This document shows, piece after piece, positions 17,841 to 26,021 of a stretch of 64,000 nucleotides of DNA. Position 1 is the first letter of the stretch; each line of letters opens with the position of its first letter. Both the position numbers and the translations under genes were made by a program. This DNA is from Polaribacter sp. (lineage in GTDB: Bacteria > Bacteroidota > Bacteroidia > Flavobacteriales > Flavobacteriaceae), in the NCBI RefSeq assembly GCF_024639685.1, contig NZ_JAHEHX010000019.1:248001-312000 (forward strand). The letters run 5' to 3'. The notes under the pieces were generated by a model. That model searched no databases. It saw nothing but the letters and a program-made list of their open reading frames with translations, and was not told the origin of the DNA.

Positions 17841-19064
17841 TTGAAAAATAAAAAAGAAAATAAGCTTAAAATACTTAACGATCCTATTTATGGATTTATT
17901 CAAATTCCAAATTCATTAATATTTGATATTATAGAGCATCCTTATTTTCAAAGATTAAGAAGAATTGCACAAATGGGTTTTTCTAATTTAGTATATCCTG
18001 GGGCTAATCATACAAGATTTCACCATGCCATTGGTTGTATGCATTTAATGCAAAAAGCAGTTAGAGTTTTACGTTTTAAACAAATAGAAATATCTGAAGA
18101 TGAAGAAGTAGCAGTATGCATTGCTATTCTTTTACATGATATTGGTCATGGTGCTTTTTCTCATGCTCTAGAAAATAGTATTGTCAACGGAATTTCTCAT
18201 GAAGAAATTTCTTTGAAATTCATGAAAGTTTTAAATAAAGAGTTTCAAGGTAAGTTAGATTTAGCTATTGAAATATTTGAAGGAAAATACGCAAGAACAT
18301 TTTTAAATCAATTAATTTCTAGTCAATTAGATATAGATCGTTTAGATTATCTGAAAAGAGATAGTTTTTATACTGGGGTTACTGAGGGTAATATTTCTTC
18401 AGATCGATTAATTGCAATGATGAATGTAAAGGTAGATCAATTAGTCATTGAGCAAAAAGGAATTTATTCTGTAGAAAAGTTTTTAATAGCAAGAAGATTA
18501 ATGTATTGGCAAGTCTATTTACATAAAACAGGTTTAGTTGCAGAGCATATTTTGGTAAATGTTTTAAAGAGAGCGAAAGAATTAAGTGAACGTGGCGTTC
18601 AATTATTTGGAAGTAGCTCACTCTCATATTTTCTTACCAACCAAATAACTTCGGAAAATTTTACGATTAAAACGTTAAATACCTTTGCTCAATTAGACGA
18701 TTTTGATGTGTTAGCAGCAATAAAAGAATGGACAAATCATTCAGATCCAGTATTGTCTTTATTATCACAAATGCTTGTAAATAGAAAATTACTAAGAATT
18801 GAAATTCAGAACAAAGAATTTAGTACAAAAAAAATTGAAAAACTTAAAAATAAGTTTTCAAAAAAAATGAATATCGCTGTTAGCGATTTACATTATTTTA
18901 TATTTTCTGATAAAATTAAAAACCATGCCTATCAAATTGAAAAACCAATTTATATATTAAGTAAAAAAGGAAAACTAAAAGATATTGCTAAGGCCTCCGA
19001 TCAGCTAAATCTCCAAGCGCTAACCAAACCTGTAGTAAAATATTTTATTTGTTACCCAAAGTAA
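17841..19064 (+). CDS. HD-domain phosphohydrolase (dGTPase-like, YdhJ type), TTG start
   Basis: A 407-residue HD-superfamily protein beginning with a TTG codon; the next ATG would remove the conserved KILNDPIYGFIQIP start. The metal site is complete: His in TRFHHAIGC (near 58-64), HDIGHGAFSHALE (near 98-110) and the late Asp in DIDRLDYLKRD. The family includes dNTP triphosphohydrolases, but many members have unknown substrates. It stands immediately upstream of lpxD, a neighbourhood I recall as common in Flavobacteriaceae, though nothing in the sequence links it to lipid A. Confidence 0.83.
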   Translation: MKNKKENKLKILNDPIYGFIQIPNSLIFDIIEHPYFQRLRRIAQMGFSNLVYPGANHTRFHHAIGCMHLMQKAVRVLRFKQIEISEDEEVAVCIAILLHDIGHGAFSHALENSIVNGISHEEISLKFMKVLNKEFQGKLDLAIEIFEGKYARTFLNQLISSQLDIDRLDYLKRDSFYTGVTEGNISSDRLIAMMNVKVDQLVIEQKGIYSVEKFLIARRLMYWQVYLHKTGLVAEHILVNVLKRAKELSERGVQLFGSSSLSYFLTNQITSENFTIKTLNTFAQLDDFDVLAAIKEWTNHSDPVLSLLSQMLVNRKLLRIEIQNKEFSTKKIEKLKNKFSKKMNIAVSDLHYFIFSDKIKNHAYQIEKPIYILSKKGKLKDIAKASDQLNLQALTKPVVKYFICYPK

Positions 19065-19095
19065 AATGAAATTAGCCAAATACTTATAAATTTTA

Positions 19096-19103
19096 TACTT
19101 TTG
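19096..19103 (+). promoter_or_regulatory. -7 promoter element of the lpxD operon
   Basis: TACTTTTG fits TAnnTTTG and ends only 6 bp before the lpxD ATG at 19110, so the transcript would be nearly leaderless. This also argues against the in-frame TTG at 19101 as the start. Confidence 0.45.
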
Positions 19104-19109
19104 CATTTG

Positions 19110-20144
19110 ATGAAATTTACAGCGCAACAAATAGCAGACATCTTAGGAGGTGAAGTTGAGGGAAACCCAAATGAAGAAGTTTTTAAGCTATCAAAAATCG
19201 AGGAAGGAGAAAAAGGTTCATTAACTTTTTTGTCAAATCCAAAATACAATCCTTACTTATATTCTACAAATGCCTCTATTGCAATATTAGATAAGTTTTT
19301 TGTCTTGGAAAAAGAGACAACAGCAACATTAATAAGAGTAGATAATGCCTATAAAGCATTTTCTAAATTATTAGAGTTCTATAATAATGTCAAAAACAAC
19401 AAAGAAGGAAGAGAAAATCCACATTTTATAGCAGATTCTGCTAAAATTGGTGATAACGAATATTTAGGAGCATTCTCTTACGTTGGAGAAAATGTGACTA
19501 TAGGAAGCAATGTTAAAATTTATCCAAATTCATATATTGGTGATAATTCTGTTATAGGAAATGATTGTGTAATTTTTTCTGGTGTAAAAATCTATTCAGA
19601 GACAATAATAGGTAACCATTGTAAGATTCATTCAGGGTGTACTATTGGGTCTGATGGTTTTGGTTTTACACCTGATTCAAAAGGACATTTTAAAGCGGTT
19701 CCTCAAATCGGAAATGTAATCATTGAAGATCATGTAGATATTGGATCTGGCTCTACAATTGACAGAGCTACTTTAGGGTCTACAATTATAAGGCAGGGTG
19801 TTAAATTGGATAATCAAATACAAATAGCACATAACGTAGAAATTGGAAAAGATACAGTAATAGCTGCACAAACAGGGATTGCAGGATCTACAAAAATAGG
19901 TAAAAACTGTATGATTGGTGGTCAGGTAGGTATCGTTGGTCATATCACTATTGGGAATGGCGTTAAAATACAAGGAAAATCTGGAGTAACGAAGAGTATC
20001 AAAGACAATGAAATTGTACAGGGTACTCCAGCATTTAACTACAACGATTTTAATAAAAGTTATATTCATTTTAGGAACTTGCCAAAAATTTTAGCTGCAT
20101 TAACAGATATAGAAAAAGAGTATAATACTCAAAAAGAAAATTAA
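19110..20144 (+). CDS. lpxD: UDP-3-O-(3-hydroxyacyl)glucosamine N-acyltransferase
   Basis: A 344-residue left-handed beta-helix acyltransferase. An N-terminal uridine-binding domain (MKFTAQQIADILGG, FLSNPKY) is followed by hexapeptide repeats (IG-x4 pattern, about 105-300) and a C-terminal helix. The catalytic His lies in QIAHNVEIG (near 240). LpxD adds the second acyl chain, the third step of lipid A synthesis. ATG at 19110 matches the family start. Its last base overlaps the ATG of lpxC-fabZ by 1 bp, so translation is coupled. Confidence 0.95.
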   Translation: MKFTAQQIADILGGEVEGNPNEEVFKLSKIEEGEKGSLTFLSNPKYNPYLYSTNASIAILDKFFVLEKETTATLIRVDNAYKAFSKLLEFYNNVKNNKEGRENPHFIADSAKIGDNEYLGAFSYVGENVTIGSNVKIYPNSYIGDNSVIGNDCVIFSGVKIYSETIIGNHCKIHSGCTIGSDGFGFTPDSKGHFKAVPQIGNVIIEDHVDIGSGSTIDRATLGSTIIRQGVKLDNQIQIAHNVEIGKDTVIAAQTGIAGSTKIGKNCMIGGQVGIVGHITIGNGVKIQGKSGVTKSIKDNEIVQGTPAFNYNDFNKSYIHFRNLPKILAALTDIEKEYNTQKEN

Positions 20145-21535
20145 TGAGTAACAAGCAAAAAACAATACAAAAAGAAGTTACATTATCTGGTGTAGGTATA
20201 CACACAGGTAATACAGTGTCTATGACACTAAAACCAGCACCAATAAATCACGGTTTTGCATTTAGTAGGGTAGATTTAGAGGGAGTGCCAACAATTGAAG
20301 CAAAAGCAGAATATGTAGTTACCACACAAAGAGGAACTAACTTAGAAAAAAACGGAGTTAAAATACAAACTTCAGAACACGTGTTAGCAGCTGCTGTTGG
20401 TTTAGATATAGATAATTTATTAATAGAAATTAATGCTTCAGAGCCCCCAATTATGGATGGTTCCTCTAAATATTTTATTGAGGCATTAGAAAAAGCTGGT
20501 ATTCAAGAACAAGATGCCAACAGAGATGAATATGTTGTTAAAGAAATTATTTCTTATAAAGACGAAGTTACAGGAAGTGAAATTATTTTAATGCCTGCAG
20601 AACAATACCAAGTTACAACAATGGTAGATTTTGGTACTAAAATTTTAGGTACTCAAAATGCTACTTTAGACAACCTTTCAGATTTTAAGGAAGAAATTGC
20701 AGCAGCAAGAACATTTAGTTTTCTACATGAAATTGAAATGTTATTAGAAAATGATCTTATTAAAGGTGGAGATTTAAATAATGCTATTGTTTATGTTGAT
20801 AAAGAGTTGTCTGAAAATACAATGCAAAAACTTAAAAAAGCATTTAAGAAAGACGATATTGCTGTAAAACCAAATGGTATTTTAGATAATTTAACGCTTC
20901 ATTGGGCTAATGAAGCTGCACGTCATAAACTATTAGATGTTATCGGAGATTTAGCATTAGTAGGAACTAGAATTAGAGGTAAGGTAATTGCAAATAAACC
21001 TGGTCACCTTGTAAATACTCAATTTGCTAAAAAATTAGCAAAAATAATTAAGGCAGAAAAAAGAAATAATGTACCTAATTATGATTTAAACAAAACACCA
21101 TTATTGGATATTCACCAAATAATGGATATACTACCACATAGGCCTCCCTTTTTGTTAGTAGATCGAATTTTAGAACTTTCTGATAAACACGTTGTGGGAA
21201 TGAAGAATGTAACAATGAATGAAAATTTCTTTGTAGGTCATTTTCCGGGATCTCCAGTAATGCCAGGCGTCTTACAAGTGGAAGCTATGGCGCAATGTGG
21301 AGGAATATTAGTATTAAGTACAGTTCCAGATCCTGAAAATTATTTAACATATTTTATGAAAATGGATAATGTTAAATTCAAACAAAAAGTTTTGCCAGGA
21401 GATACACTTATTTTTAAAGCTGAATTAATTACTCCTATTAGAAGAGGAATTTGTCATATGCAAGCATATGCTTATGCAAACGGAAAGTTAGTTGCAGAAG
21501 CAGAATTAATGGCTCAAATTGCCAAGAAAAAATAA
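20144..21535 (+). CDS. lpxC-fabZ: fused UDP-3-O-acyl-GlcNAc deacetylase / 3-hydroxyacyl-ACP dehydratase
   Basis: A 463-residue fusion. Residues 1-305 are LpxC, the zinc deacetylase committing step of lipid A synthesis; zinc ligands fall in SEHVLAA (near 77-83) and HWANEAARHKLLDVIGD. Residues about 315-463 are FabZ, with the hot-dog fold motifs HRPPFLLVDRI (near 331) and HFPGSPVMPGVLQVEAMAQ (near 366, catalytic His). FabZ dehydrates 3-hydroxyacyl-ACP, the same pool LpxA and LpxD draw on, so the fusion ties lipid A and fatty-acid flux together. The fusion is standard in Bacteroidota. lpxA follows after 3 bp. Confidence 0.96.
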   Translation: MSNKQKTIQKEVTLSGVGIHTGNTVSMTLKPAPINHGFAFSRVDLEGVPTIEAKAEYVVTTQRGTNLEKNGVKIQTSEHVLAAAVGLDIDNLLIEINASEPPIMDGSSKYFIEALEKAGIQEQDANRDEYVVKEIISYKDEVTGSEIILMPAEQYQVTTMVDFGTKILGTQNATLDNLSDFKEEIAAARTFSFLHEIEMLLENDLIKGGDLNNAIVYVDKELSENTMQKLKKAFKKDDIAVKPNGILDNLTLHWANEAARHKLLDVIGDLALVGTRIRGKVIANKPGHLVNTQFAKKLAKIIKAEKRNNVPNYDLNKTPLLDIHQIMDILPHRPPFLLVDRILELSDKHVVGMKNVTMNENFFVGHFPGSPVMPGVLQVEAMAQCGGILVLSTVPDPENYLTYFMKMDNVKFKQKVLPGDTLIFKAELITPIRRGICHMQAYAYANGKLVAEAELMAQIAKKK

Positions 21536-21538
21536 CCT

Positions 21539-22324
21539 ATGAATCAACCATTAGCTTACGTTCACCCTCAAGCAAAAATTGCAAGAAACGTTGTAATTGA
21601 ACCTTTTACTACTATTCATAACAATGTTGTTATTGGATCTGGCACTTGGATAGGCTCTAACGTAACCATTATGGAGGGGGCAAGAATTGGTAAAAACTGC
21701 CGAATTTTTCCTGGAGCAGTCATTTCTGCAATTCCACAAGATTTAAAGTTTGATGATGAAGAAAGTACTGTAGAAATTGGAGATAACGTTACCATAAGAG
21801 AATGTGTTACCATAAATAGAGGTACAAAAGATAGAATGAAAACAACTATAGGAGACAATTGTTTAGTAATGGCATATTGCCATATTGCACATGATTGTTT
21901 TGTAGGTCAAAATTGTATTTTCTCAAACAATACAACTCTGGCAGGACATGTGACTATTGGAGACAATGTTGTATTGGCAGGTATGGTTGCAGTGCACCAA
22001 TTTGCTTCAGTAGGAAATCATGCCTTCGTAACAGGAGGTTCTTTAGTTAGAAAAGATGTTCCACCATATGTTAAAGCAGCAAGAGAACCATTATCTTATG
22101 TAGGTATTAATTCAGTTGGTCTAAGAAGAAGAGGATTTACAACTGAAAAAATTAGAGAAATTCAAGACATATTTCGAATTCTATTTCAAAAAAACTTCAA
22201 CTATAGTCAGGCAATAGATATTATTGAAGCCGAGATGGAGGCTACTCCAGAGCGAGATGAAATTATACAATTTATTAAAGATTCACACAGAGGAATCATG
22301 AAAGGATATTACAAAGCAAATTAA
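21539..22324 (+). CDS. lpxA: acyl-ACP--UDP-N-acetylglucosamine O-acyltransferase
   Basis: A 261-residue hexapeptide-repeat enzyme doing the first step of lipid A synthesis. The left-handed helix (PFTTIHNNVVIGSG onward) carries the catalytic His in CHIAHDCFVG (near 120-125). The substrate-pocket segment MVAVHQFASVG and the C-terminal helical domain with GLRRRGFTTEKI are both typical. Length is normal. It sits 3 bp after lpxC-fabZ and 9 bp before efp, clearly in one operon. Confidence 0.96.
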   Translation: MNQPLAYVHPQAKIARNVVIEPFTTIHNNVVIGSGTWIGSNVTIMEGARIGKNCRIFPGAVISAIPQDLKFDDEESTVEIGDNVTIRECVTINRGTKDRMKTTIGDNCLVMAYCHIAHDCFVGQNCIFSNNTTLAGHVTIGDNVVLAGMVAVHQFASVGNHAFVTGGSLVRKDVPPYVKAAREPLSYVGINSVGLRRRGFTTEKIREIQDIFRILFQKNFNYSQAIDIIEAEMEATPERDEIIQFIKDSHRGIMKGYYKAN

Positions 22325-22333
22325 AACAAAGAA

Positions 22334-22900
22334 ATGGCAACAACATCAGATATTAGAAACGGTTTATGTATTAGGTATAATAATGATATTTATAAAATAA
22401 TAGAATTTTTACATGTAAAACCAGGAAAAGGACCTGCATTTGTAAGAACAAAATTAAAGAGTGTTACAAATGGTAAAGTTGTAGACAATACTTTTCCTGC
22501 AGGAAGAAAAATAGATGATGTAAGAGTAGAAACACATAAGTTTCAGTACTTATACAATGATGGTGAAACTTATCATTTTATGAATGAGCAAGATTATTCA
22601 CAAATTCAATTGCAGAAGAGTGCTTTAGATACACCAGAACTAATGAAAGAAGGTGAAGTTGTAACTATTATAATCAATTCTGAAGATGATATGCCACTTT
22701 CTGTAGAGATGCCTTTAAGTGTTATATTGCAAGTTACTCATACAGAGCCAGGTGTAAAAGGTAATACAGCTACAAATGCAACAAAACCTGCAACTGTAGA
22801 AACAGGAGCTTCAGTAAATGTACCCTTATTTATTAACGAAGGTGATAAAATTAAAGTAGAAACTACTAAAGGAACTTATCAAGAACGTATTAAGGAGTAA
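22334..22900 (+). CDS. efp: translation elongation factor P
   Basis: A 188-residue, three-domain EF-P, which relieves ribosome stalling at polyproline. The tip loop of domain I is KPGKGPAFVRTK, with the modifiable-position Lys at 32. Domain II has FHFMNEQDYSQIQL-like strands and domain III ends with the KVETTKGTYQERIK OB fold. Whether this Lys is modified cannot be read here; no EpmA gene is nearby. It stands inside the lipid A gene block between lpxA and a second lpxD-like gene. Confidence 0.95.
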   Translation: MATTSDIRNGLCIRYNNDIYKIIEFLHVKPGKGPAFVRTKLKSVTNGKVVDNTFPAGRKIDDVRVETHKFQYLYNDGETYHFMNEQDYSQIQLQKSALDTPELMKEGEVVTIIINSEDDMPLSVEMPLSVILQVTHTEPGVKGNTATNATKPATVETGASVNVPLFINEGDKIKVETTKGTYQERIKE

Positions 22901-22918
22901 TTTTGTGTTTAAAATTTT

Positions 22919-23836
22919 ATGAAATTTAAAAAACCGCAAACTTTACTGCAAATTGCAACATTATTAAATGTAGATTACATTGGTAATGCTATTTTTGAAG
23001 TATTAGGAATTAACGAAATTCATGTTGTAGAACAAGGTGATATTGTTTTTGTAGATCATCCAAAATATTACGAAAAGGCTCTAAATTCAGCTGCAACTAT
23101 TATCTTAATTAATAAGAAAGTAGATTGTCCTGAAGGTAAAGCTTTATTAATTTCTGATGATCCTTTTAGAGATTTTAATAAAATTACCAATCATTTTAAT
23201 CCATTTATAGCATCTACTGTTAGTATTTCAGACTCTGCAAAAATAGGCGAGAATACAATTATACAACCAAATGTTTTTATTGGTAATAATGTAACTATTG
23301 GTAATAACTGTATAATTCACCCTAATGTAACCATCTATGATAACGCTGTTATTGGTAATAATTGTTCAATTCACGCCAATACAGTTTTAGGAGCTGACGC
23401 TTTTTATTACAAAAATAGACCTACAGGTTTCGATAAATTAATTTCTGGAGGTAGAGTAGTTTTAGAAGATCATGTAGATTTAGGAGCTTCTTGCACTATA
23501 GATAAAGGTGTTACTGGAGATACAACTATTAAAGAGGGCACTAAAATTGATAATCAAGTGCATGTTGGACATGACACTGTTATTGGTAAAAAATGCTTAA
23601 TTGCTTCTCAAACAGGTATTGCTGGTTGTGTAATAATTGAAGATGAAGTAACAATTTGGGGTCAAGTAGGCACAAATAGCGGAATTACAATTGGTAAAGG
23701 TGCTGTTATTTTAGGCCAAACAGGAGTGACGAAATCAGTATCTGGTGGAAAATCTTATTTTGGAACACCAATAGAAGAATCTAGAGAAAAATTAAAACAA
23801 TTGGCAGGCTTAAAAAGATTGCTAAAAGAAAAATAA
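22919..23836 (+). CDS. LpxD-like hexapeptide acyltransferase (paralogue)
   Basis: A 305-residue relative of LpxD, shorter than the lpxD product upstream. The N-terminal domain is reduced (LLQIATLLNVDYIGNA, IVFVDHPKYYEKAL), the beta-helix runs about residues 100-275 with clear IG-x4 repeats, and the position of the catalytic His reads VHVGHDTVIG. The C-terminal helix is short and basic. Since a canonical lpxD is 2.8 kb upstream, this copy may add a different acyl chain or act on another nucleotide sugar. It follows efp after 18 bp and ends the lipid A block. Confidence 0.8.
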   Translation: MKFKKPQTLLQIATLLNVDYIGNAIFEVLGINEIHVVEQGDIVFVDHPKYYEKALNSAATIILINKKVDCPEGKALLISDDPFRDFNKITNHFNPFIASTVSISDSAKIGENTIIQPNVFIGNNVTIGNNCIIHPNVTIYDNAVIGNNCSIHANTVLGADAFYYKNRPTGFDKLISGGRVVLEDHVDLGASCTIDKGVTGDTTIKEGTKIDNQVHVGHDTVIGKKCLIASQTGIAGCVIIEDEVTIWGQVGTNSGITIGKGAVILGQTGVTKSVSGGKSYFGTPIEESREKLKQLAGLKRLLKEK

Positions 23837-23872
23837 ATCGCAAATAAGTTTTTTATAAAAGTAAACAATAAC

Positions 23873-23880
23873 TATTTTTG
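23873..23880 (+). promoter_or_regulatory. -7 promoter element of sucD
   Basis: TATTTTTG matches TAnnTTTG, 24 bp before the sucD ATG. It suggests that sucD is transcribed separately from the lpx block. Confidence 0.45.
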
Positions 23881-23904
23881 TGTAACTAAATTTAAAAAAC
23901 AACC

Positions 23905-24780
23905 ATGAGTGTTTTAGTAAATAAAAATTCAAAAATTATTGTACAAGGTTTTACAGGTAGTGAAGGTACTTTTCATGCTGGCCAAATGATTGATTATGGT
24001 ACCAATGTTGTTGGTGGTGTTACTCCAGGTAAAGGAGGTCAAGAACATTTAGGAAAGCCAGTTTTTAATACAGTTGTAGAAGCTGTAGAAAAGGCAGGTG
24101 CTGATACTTCAATAATTTTTGTACCACCAGCTTTTGCAGCTGATGCTATTATGGAATCTGCAGATGCAGGAATAAAAGTTATCATTTGTATTACTGAAGG
24201 TATACCTACAGCGGACATGGTTAAAGTAAAAGCATATATAGCTGACAAAGATACTAGATTAGTTGGGCCTAACTGTCCAGGAGTGATTACTCCAGATGAA
24301 GCTAAAGTTGGTATTATGCCAGGTTTTATCTTTAAAAAAGGTAAAGTAGGTATTGTATCTAAATCTGGTACTTTAACGTATGAAGCTGCAGATCAGGTTG
24401 TAAAACAAGGGTATGGAATTACTACTGCAATTGGTATTGGTGGAGATCCTATTATTGGAACAACTACTAAAGAAGCTGTAGAAATGTTAATGAATGATGA
24501 TGAGACTGAAGCAATTGTAATGATTGGTGAAATTGGAGGTAATTTAGAAGCTGAAGCTGCACAATGGATTAAGGTTGATGGTAATAGAAAACCAGTTGTT
24601 GGTTTTATTGCTGGGCAAACTGCACCTGCAGGTAGAACAATGGGACATGCAGGAGCTATTGTTGGTGGAGCAGATGATACAGCACAAGCTAAAATGAAAA
24701 TATTAGAAGAAAACGGTGTTCACGTTGTAAGTTCTCCTGCTAAGATTGGAGAGATGGTAGCTAGCGTTTTAAAAGAATAA
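23905..24780 (+). CDS. sucD: succinyl-CoA synthetase alpha subunit
   Basis: A 291-residue ADP/GDP-forming succinate-CoA ligase alpha subunit of the TCA cycle. The CoA-binding Rossmann domain starts [15 protein letters not shown] (near 15-29). The active-site segments GPNCPGVI and SKSGTLTYE are intact, and GHAGAIVGG (His near 247) is the phosphohistidine loop. The beta subunit gene sucC is not next to it, which is normal in Flavobacteriaceae. It has its own promoter element and a strong terminator. Confidence 0.96.
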   Translation: MSVLVNKNSKIIVQGFTGSEGTFHAGQMIDYGTNVVGGVTPGKGGQEHLGKPVFNTVVEAVEKAGADTSIIFVPPAFAADAIMESADAGIKVIICITEGIPTADMVKVKAYIADKDTRLVGPNCPGVITPDEAKVGIMPGFIFKKGKVGIVSKSGTLTYEAADQVVKQGYGITTAIGIGGDPIIGTTTKEAVEMLMNDDETEAIVMIGEIGGNLEAEAAQWIKVDGNRKPVVGFIAGQTAPAGRTMGHAGAIVGGADDTAQAKMKILEENGVHVVSSPAKIGEMVASVLKE

Positions 24781-24808
24781 ACAACATATTAAATTTGTTG
24801 AAGAGAAT

Positions 24809-24838
24809 ATTCCCGTTAAAAACGGGAATTTCTTTTTT
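24809..24838 (+). terminator. rho-independent terminator after sucD
   Basis: ATTCCCGTT pairs with AACGGGAAT (9 bp) around a three-A loop, followed by a T-rich tail. It lies between sucD and fabG. Confidence 0.85.
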
Positions 24839-24867
24839 ATATTTACATTATAATTAAATAGAATTTT

Positions 24868-25614
24868 ATGAAATTACTAGATAATAAATCAGCAATAATT
24901 ACAGGAGCAACAAGAGGTATTGGACGTGGAATTGCTATTGAATTTGCAAAGCAAGGATCGAATGTAGCTTTTACTTACAGTTCATCTGTTGACGCAGCAA
25001 ATGCTTTAGAAGAAGAACTAAAAGCACTTGGAGTGTCAGCTAAAGGGTACCAGTCTAATGCAGCCAATTTTGATGCAGCTCAAGAATTATCAAAAGAGGT
25101 TTTAGCGGAATTTGGATCAATAGATATTTTAGTAAATAACGCAGGTATTACTAAAGATAATTTATTAATGCGTATTTCTGAAGAAGATTTTGATAAAGTA
25201 ATAGAAGTAAACTTAAAATCGGTTTTTAATTTAACTAAAGCAGTAATTAGACCTATGATGAAGCAACGCTCAGGTTCTATTATTAATATGAGTTCTGTTG
25301 TTGGTTTAAAAGGTAATGCAGGTCAGACCAATTATGCAGCATCTAAAGCAGGTATTGTAGGTTTTTCTAAATCTGTTGCTTTAGAATTGGGTTCTAGAAA
25401 CGTTAGAAGTAATGTGATTGCTCCAGGTTTTATAGAAACTGAAATGACAGATAAATTAGATGAAGCTACCGTGCAGAGTTGGAGAGATTCAATTCCTTTA
25501 AAAAGAGGAGGTAAACCAGAAGATATTGCTAATGCCTGTGTTTTTCTTGCTTCAGATATGAGCGCTTATATTACTGGACAAACGCTATCTGTAGATGGTG
25601 GTATGTTAACCTAG
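24868..25614 (+). CDS. fabG: 3-oxoacyl-ACP reductase
   Basis: A 248-residue short-chain dehydrogenase of FabG type. The NADP-binding loop is TGATRGIGRG (residues 11-20), NNAGIT marks the core strand, and the catalytic Ser-Tyr-Lys set is in NMSSVVG and YAASKAG (Tyr near 156, Lys near 160). The C-terminus ends ITGQTLSVDGGM, standard for FabG. It reduces 3-oxoacyl-ACP in fatty-acid elongation. It is cut off from sucD by a terminator and has no fab gene downstream. Confidence 0.93.
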   Translation: MKLLDNKSAIITGATRGIGRGIAIEFAKQGSNVAFTYSSSVDAANALEEELKALGVSAKGYQSNAANFDAAQELSKEVLAEFGSIDILVNNAGITKDNLLMRISEEDFDKVIEVNLKSVFNLTKAVIRPMMKQRSGSIINMSSVVGLKGNAGQTNYAASKAGIVGFSKSVALELGSRNVRSNVIAPGFIETEMTDKLDEATVQSWRDSIPLKRGGKPEDIANACVFLASDMSAYITGQTLSVDGGMLT

Positions 25615-25723
25615 TTTGTCAACTCATTTTACAGATGACCGATAAAACTTATGCAACGAGCTTATTAATAATTTAGAATAGGATTATAGATTTATAATTA
25701 CAATGTAAAATAAATAAACTCCT

Positions 25724-25935
25724 ATGAAGAAGAAAAAATTATCACTAGAACAAGTTCTTGTAGTAAATGCTTTAGAAAAACAACACCTAACAAGTTATCA
25801 GATTTTAAAAAAATTAAAAGTATTTCTTTAATTTTAGTTTTATATAATATTCTCGATGATTTAAAGAGTATGGGGGTTTTAAAAAGTCACACGAAAAAAG
25901 ACTCCAAGTTCTATTACATATCTCATAATATTTAA
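25724..25935 (+). pseudogene. frameshifted small winged-helix-like gene
   Basis: From ATG 25724 the frame reads MKKKKLSLEQVLVVNALEKQ and HLTSYQILKKLK, then a stop (VFL-TAA). In the next frame the protein continues without a break: SISLILVLYNILDDLKSMG, VLKSHTKKDSKFYYISHNI, TAA at 25933-25935. The join falls in an A-rich stretch near 25820, consistent with loss of one A. Rejoined, the roughly 70 residues look like a winged helix (helix, SYQIL recognition-type helix, hairpin with KKDSKFYYI). The cause could be mutation, sequencing error or frameshifting. A hairpin terminator follows. Confidence 0.6.
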
Positions 25936-25951
25936 TTTATATTTTAATTTA

Positions 25952-25985
25952 GCCTGTAACTTTTAATGTTGCAGGTTTTTTTTTT
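25952..25985 (+). terminator. rho-independent terminator after the winged-helix gene
   Basis: CCTGTAAC pairs with GTTGCAGG (8 bp including one G-T pair) around TTTTAAT, followed by ten or more T. It sits just before the VWA gene. Confidence 0.75.
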
Positions 25986-26021
25986 AAGTTGATATGTATA
26001 TCTTTCAAACAAATTATAAAT

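Noticed and set aside
19101..19109. TTG at 19101 as lpxD start
   Set aside because: It lies inside the TACTTTTG promoter element and the family start MKFTAQQ is at 19110.
24809..24838. Riboswitch or regulatory RNA before fabG
   Set aside because: It is a plain 9-bp hairpin with a T tail, fully explained as the sucD terminator.
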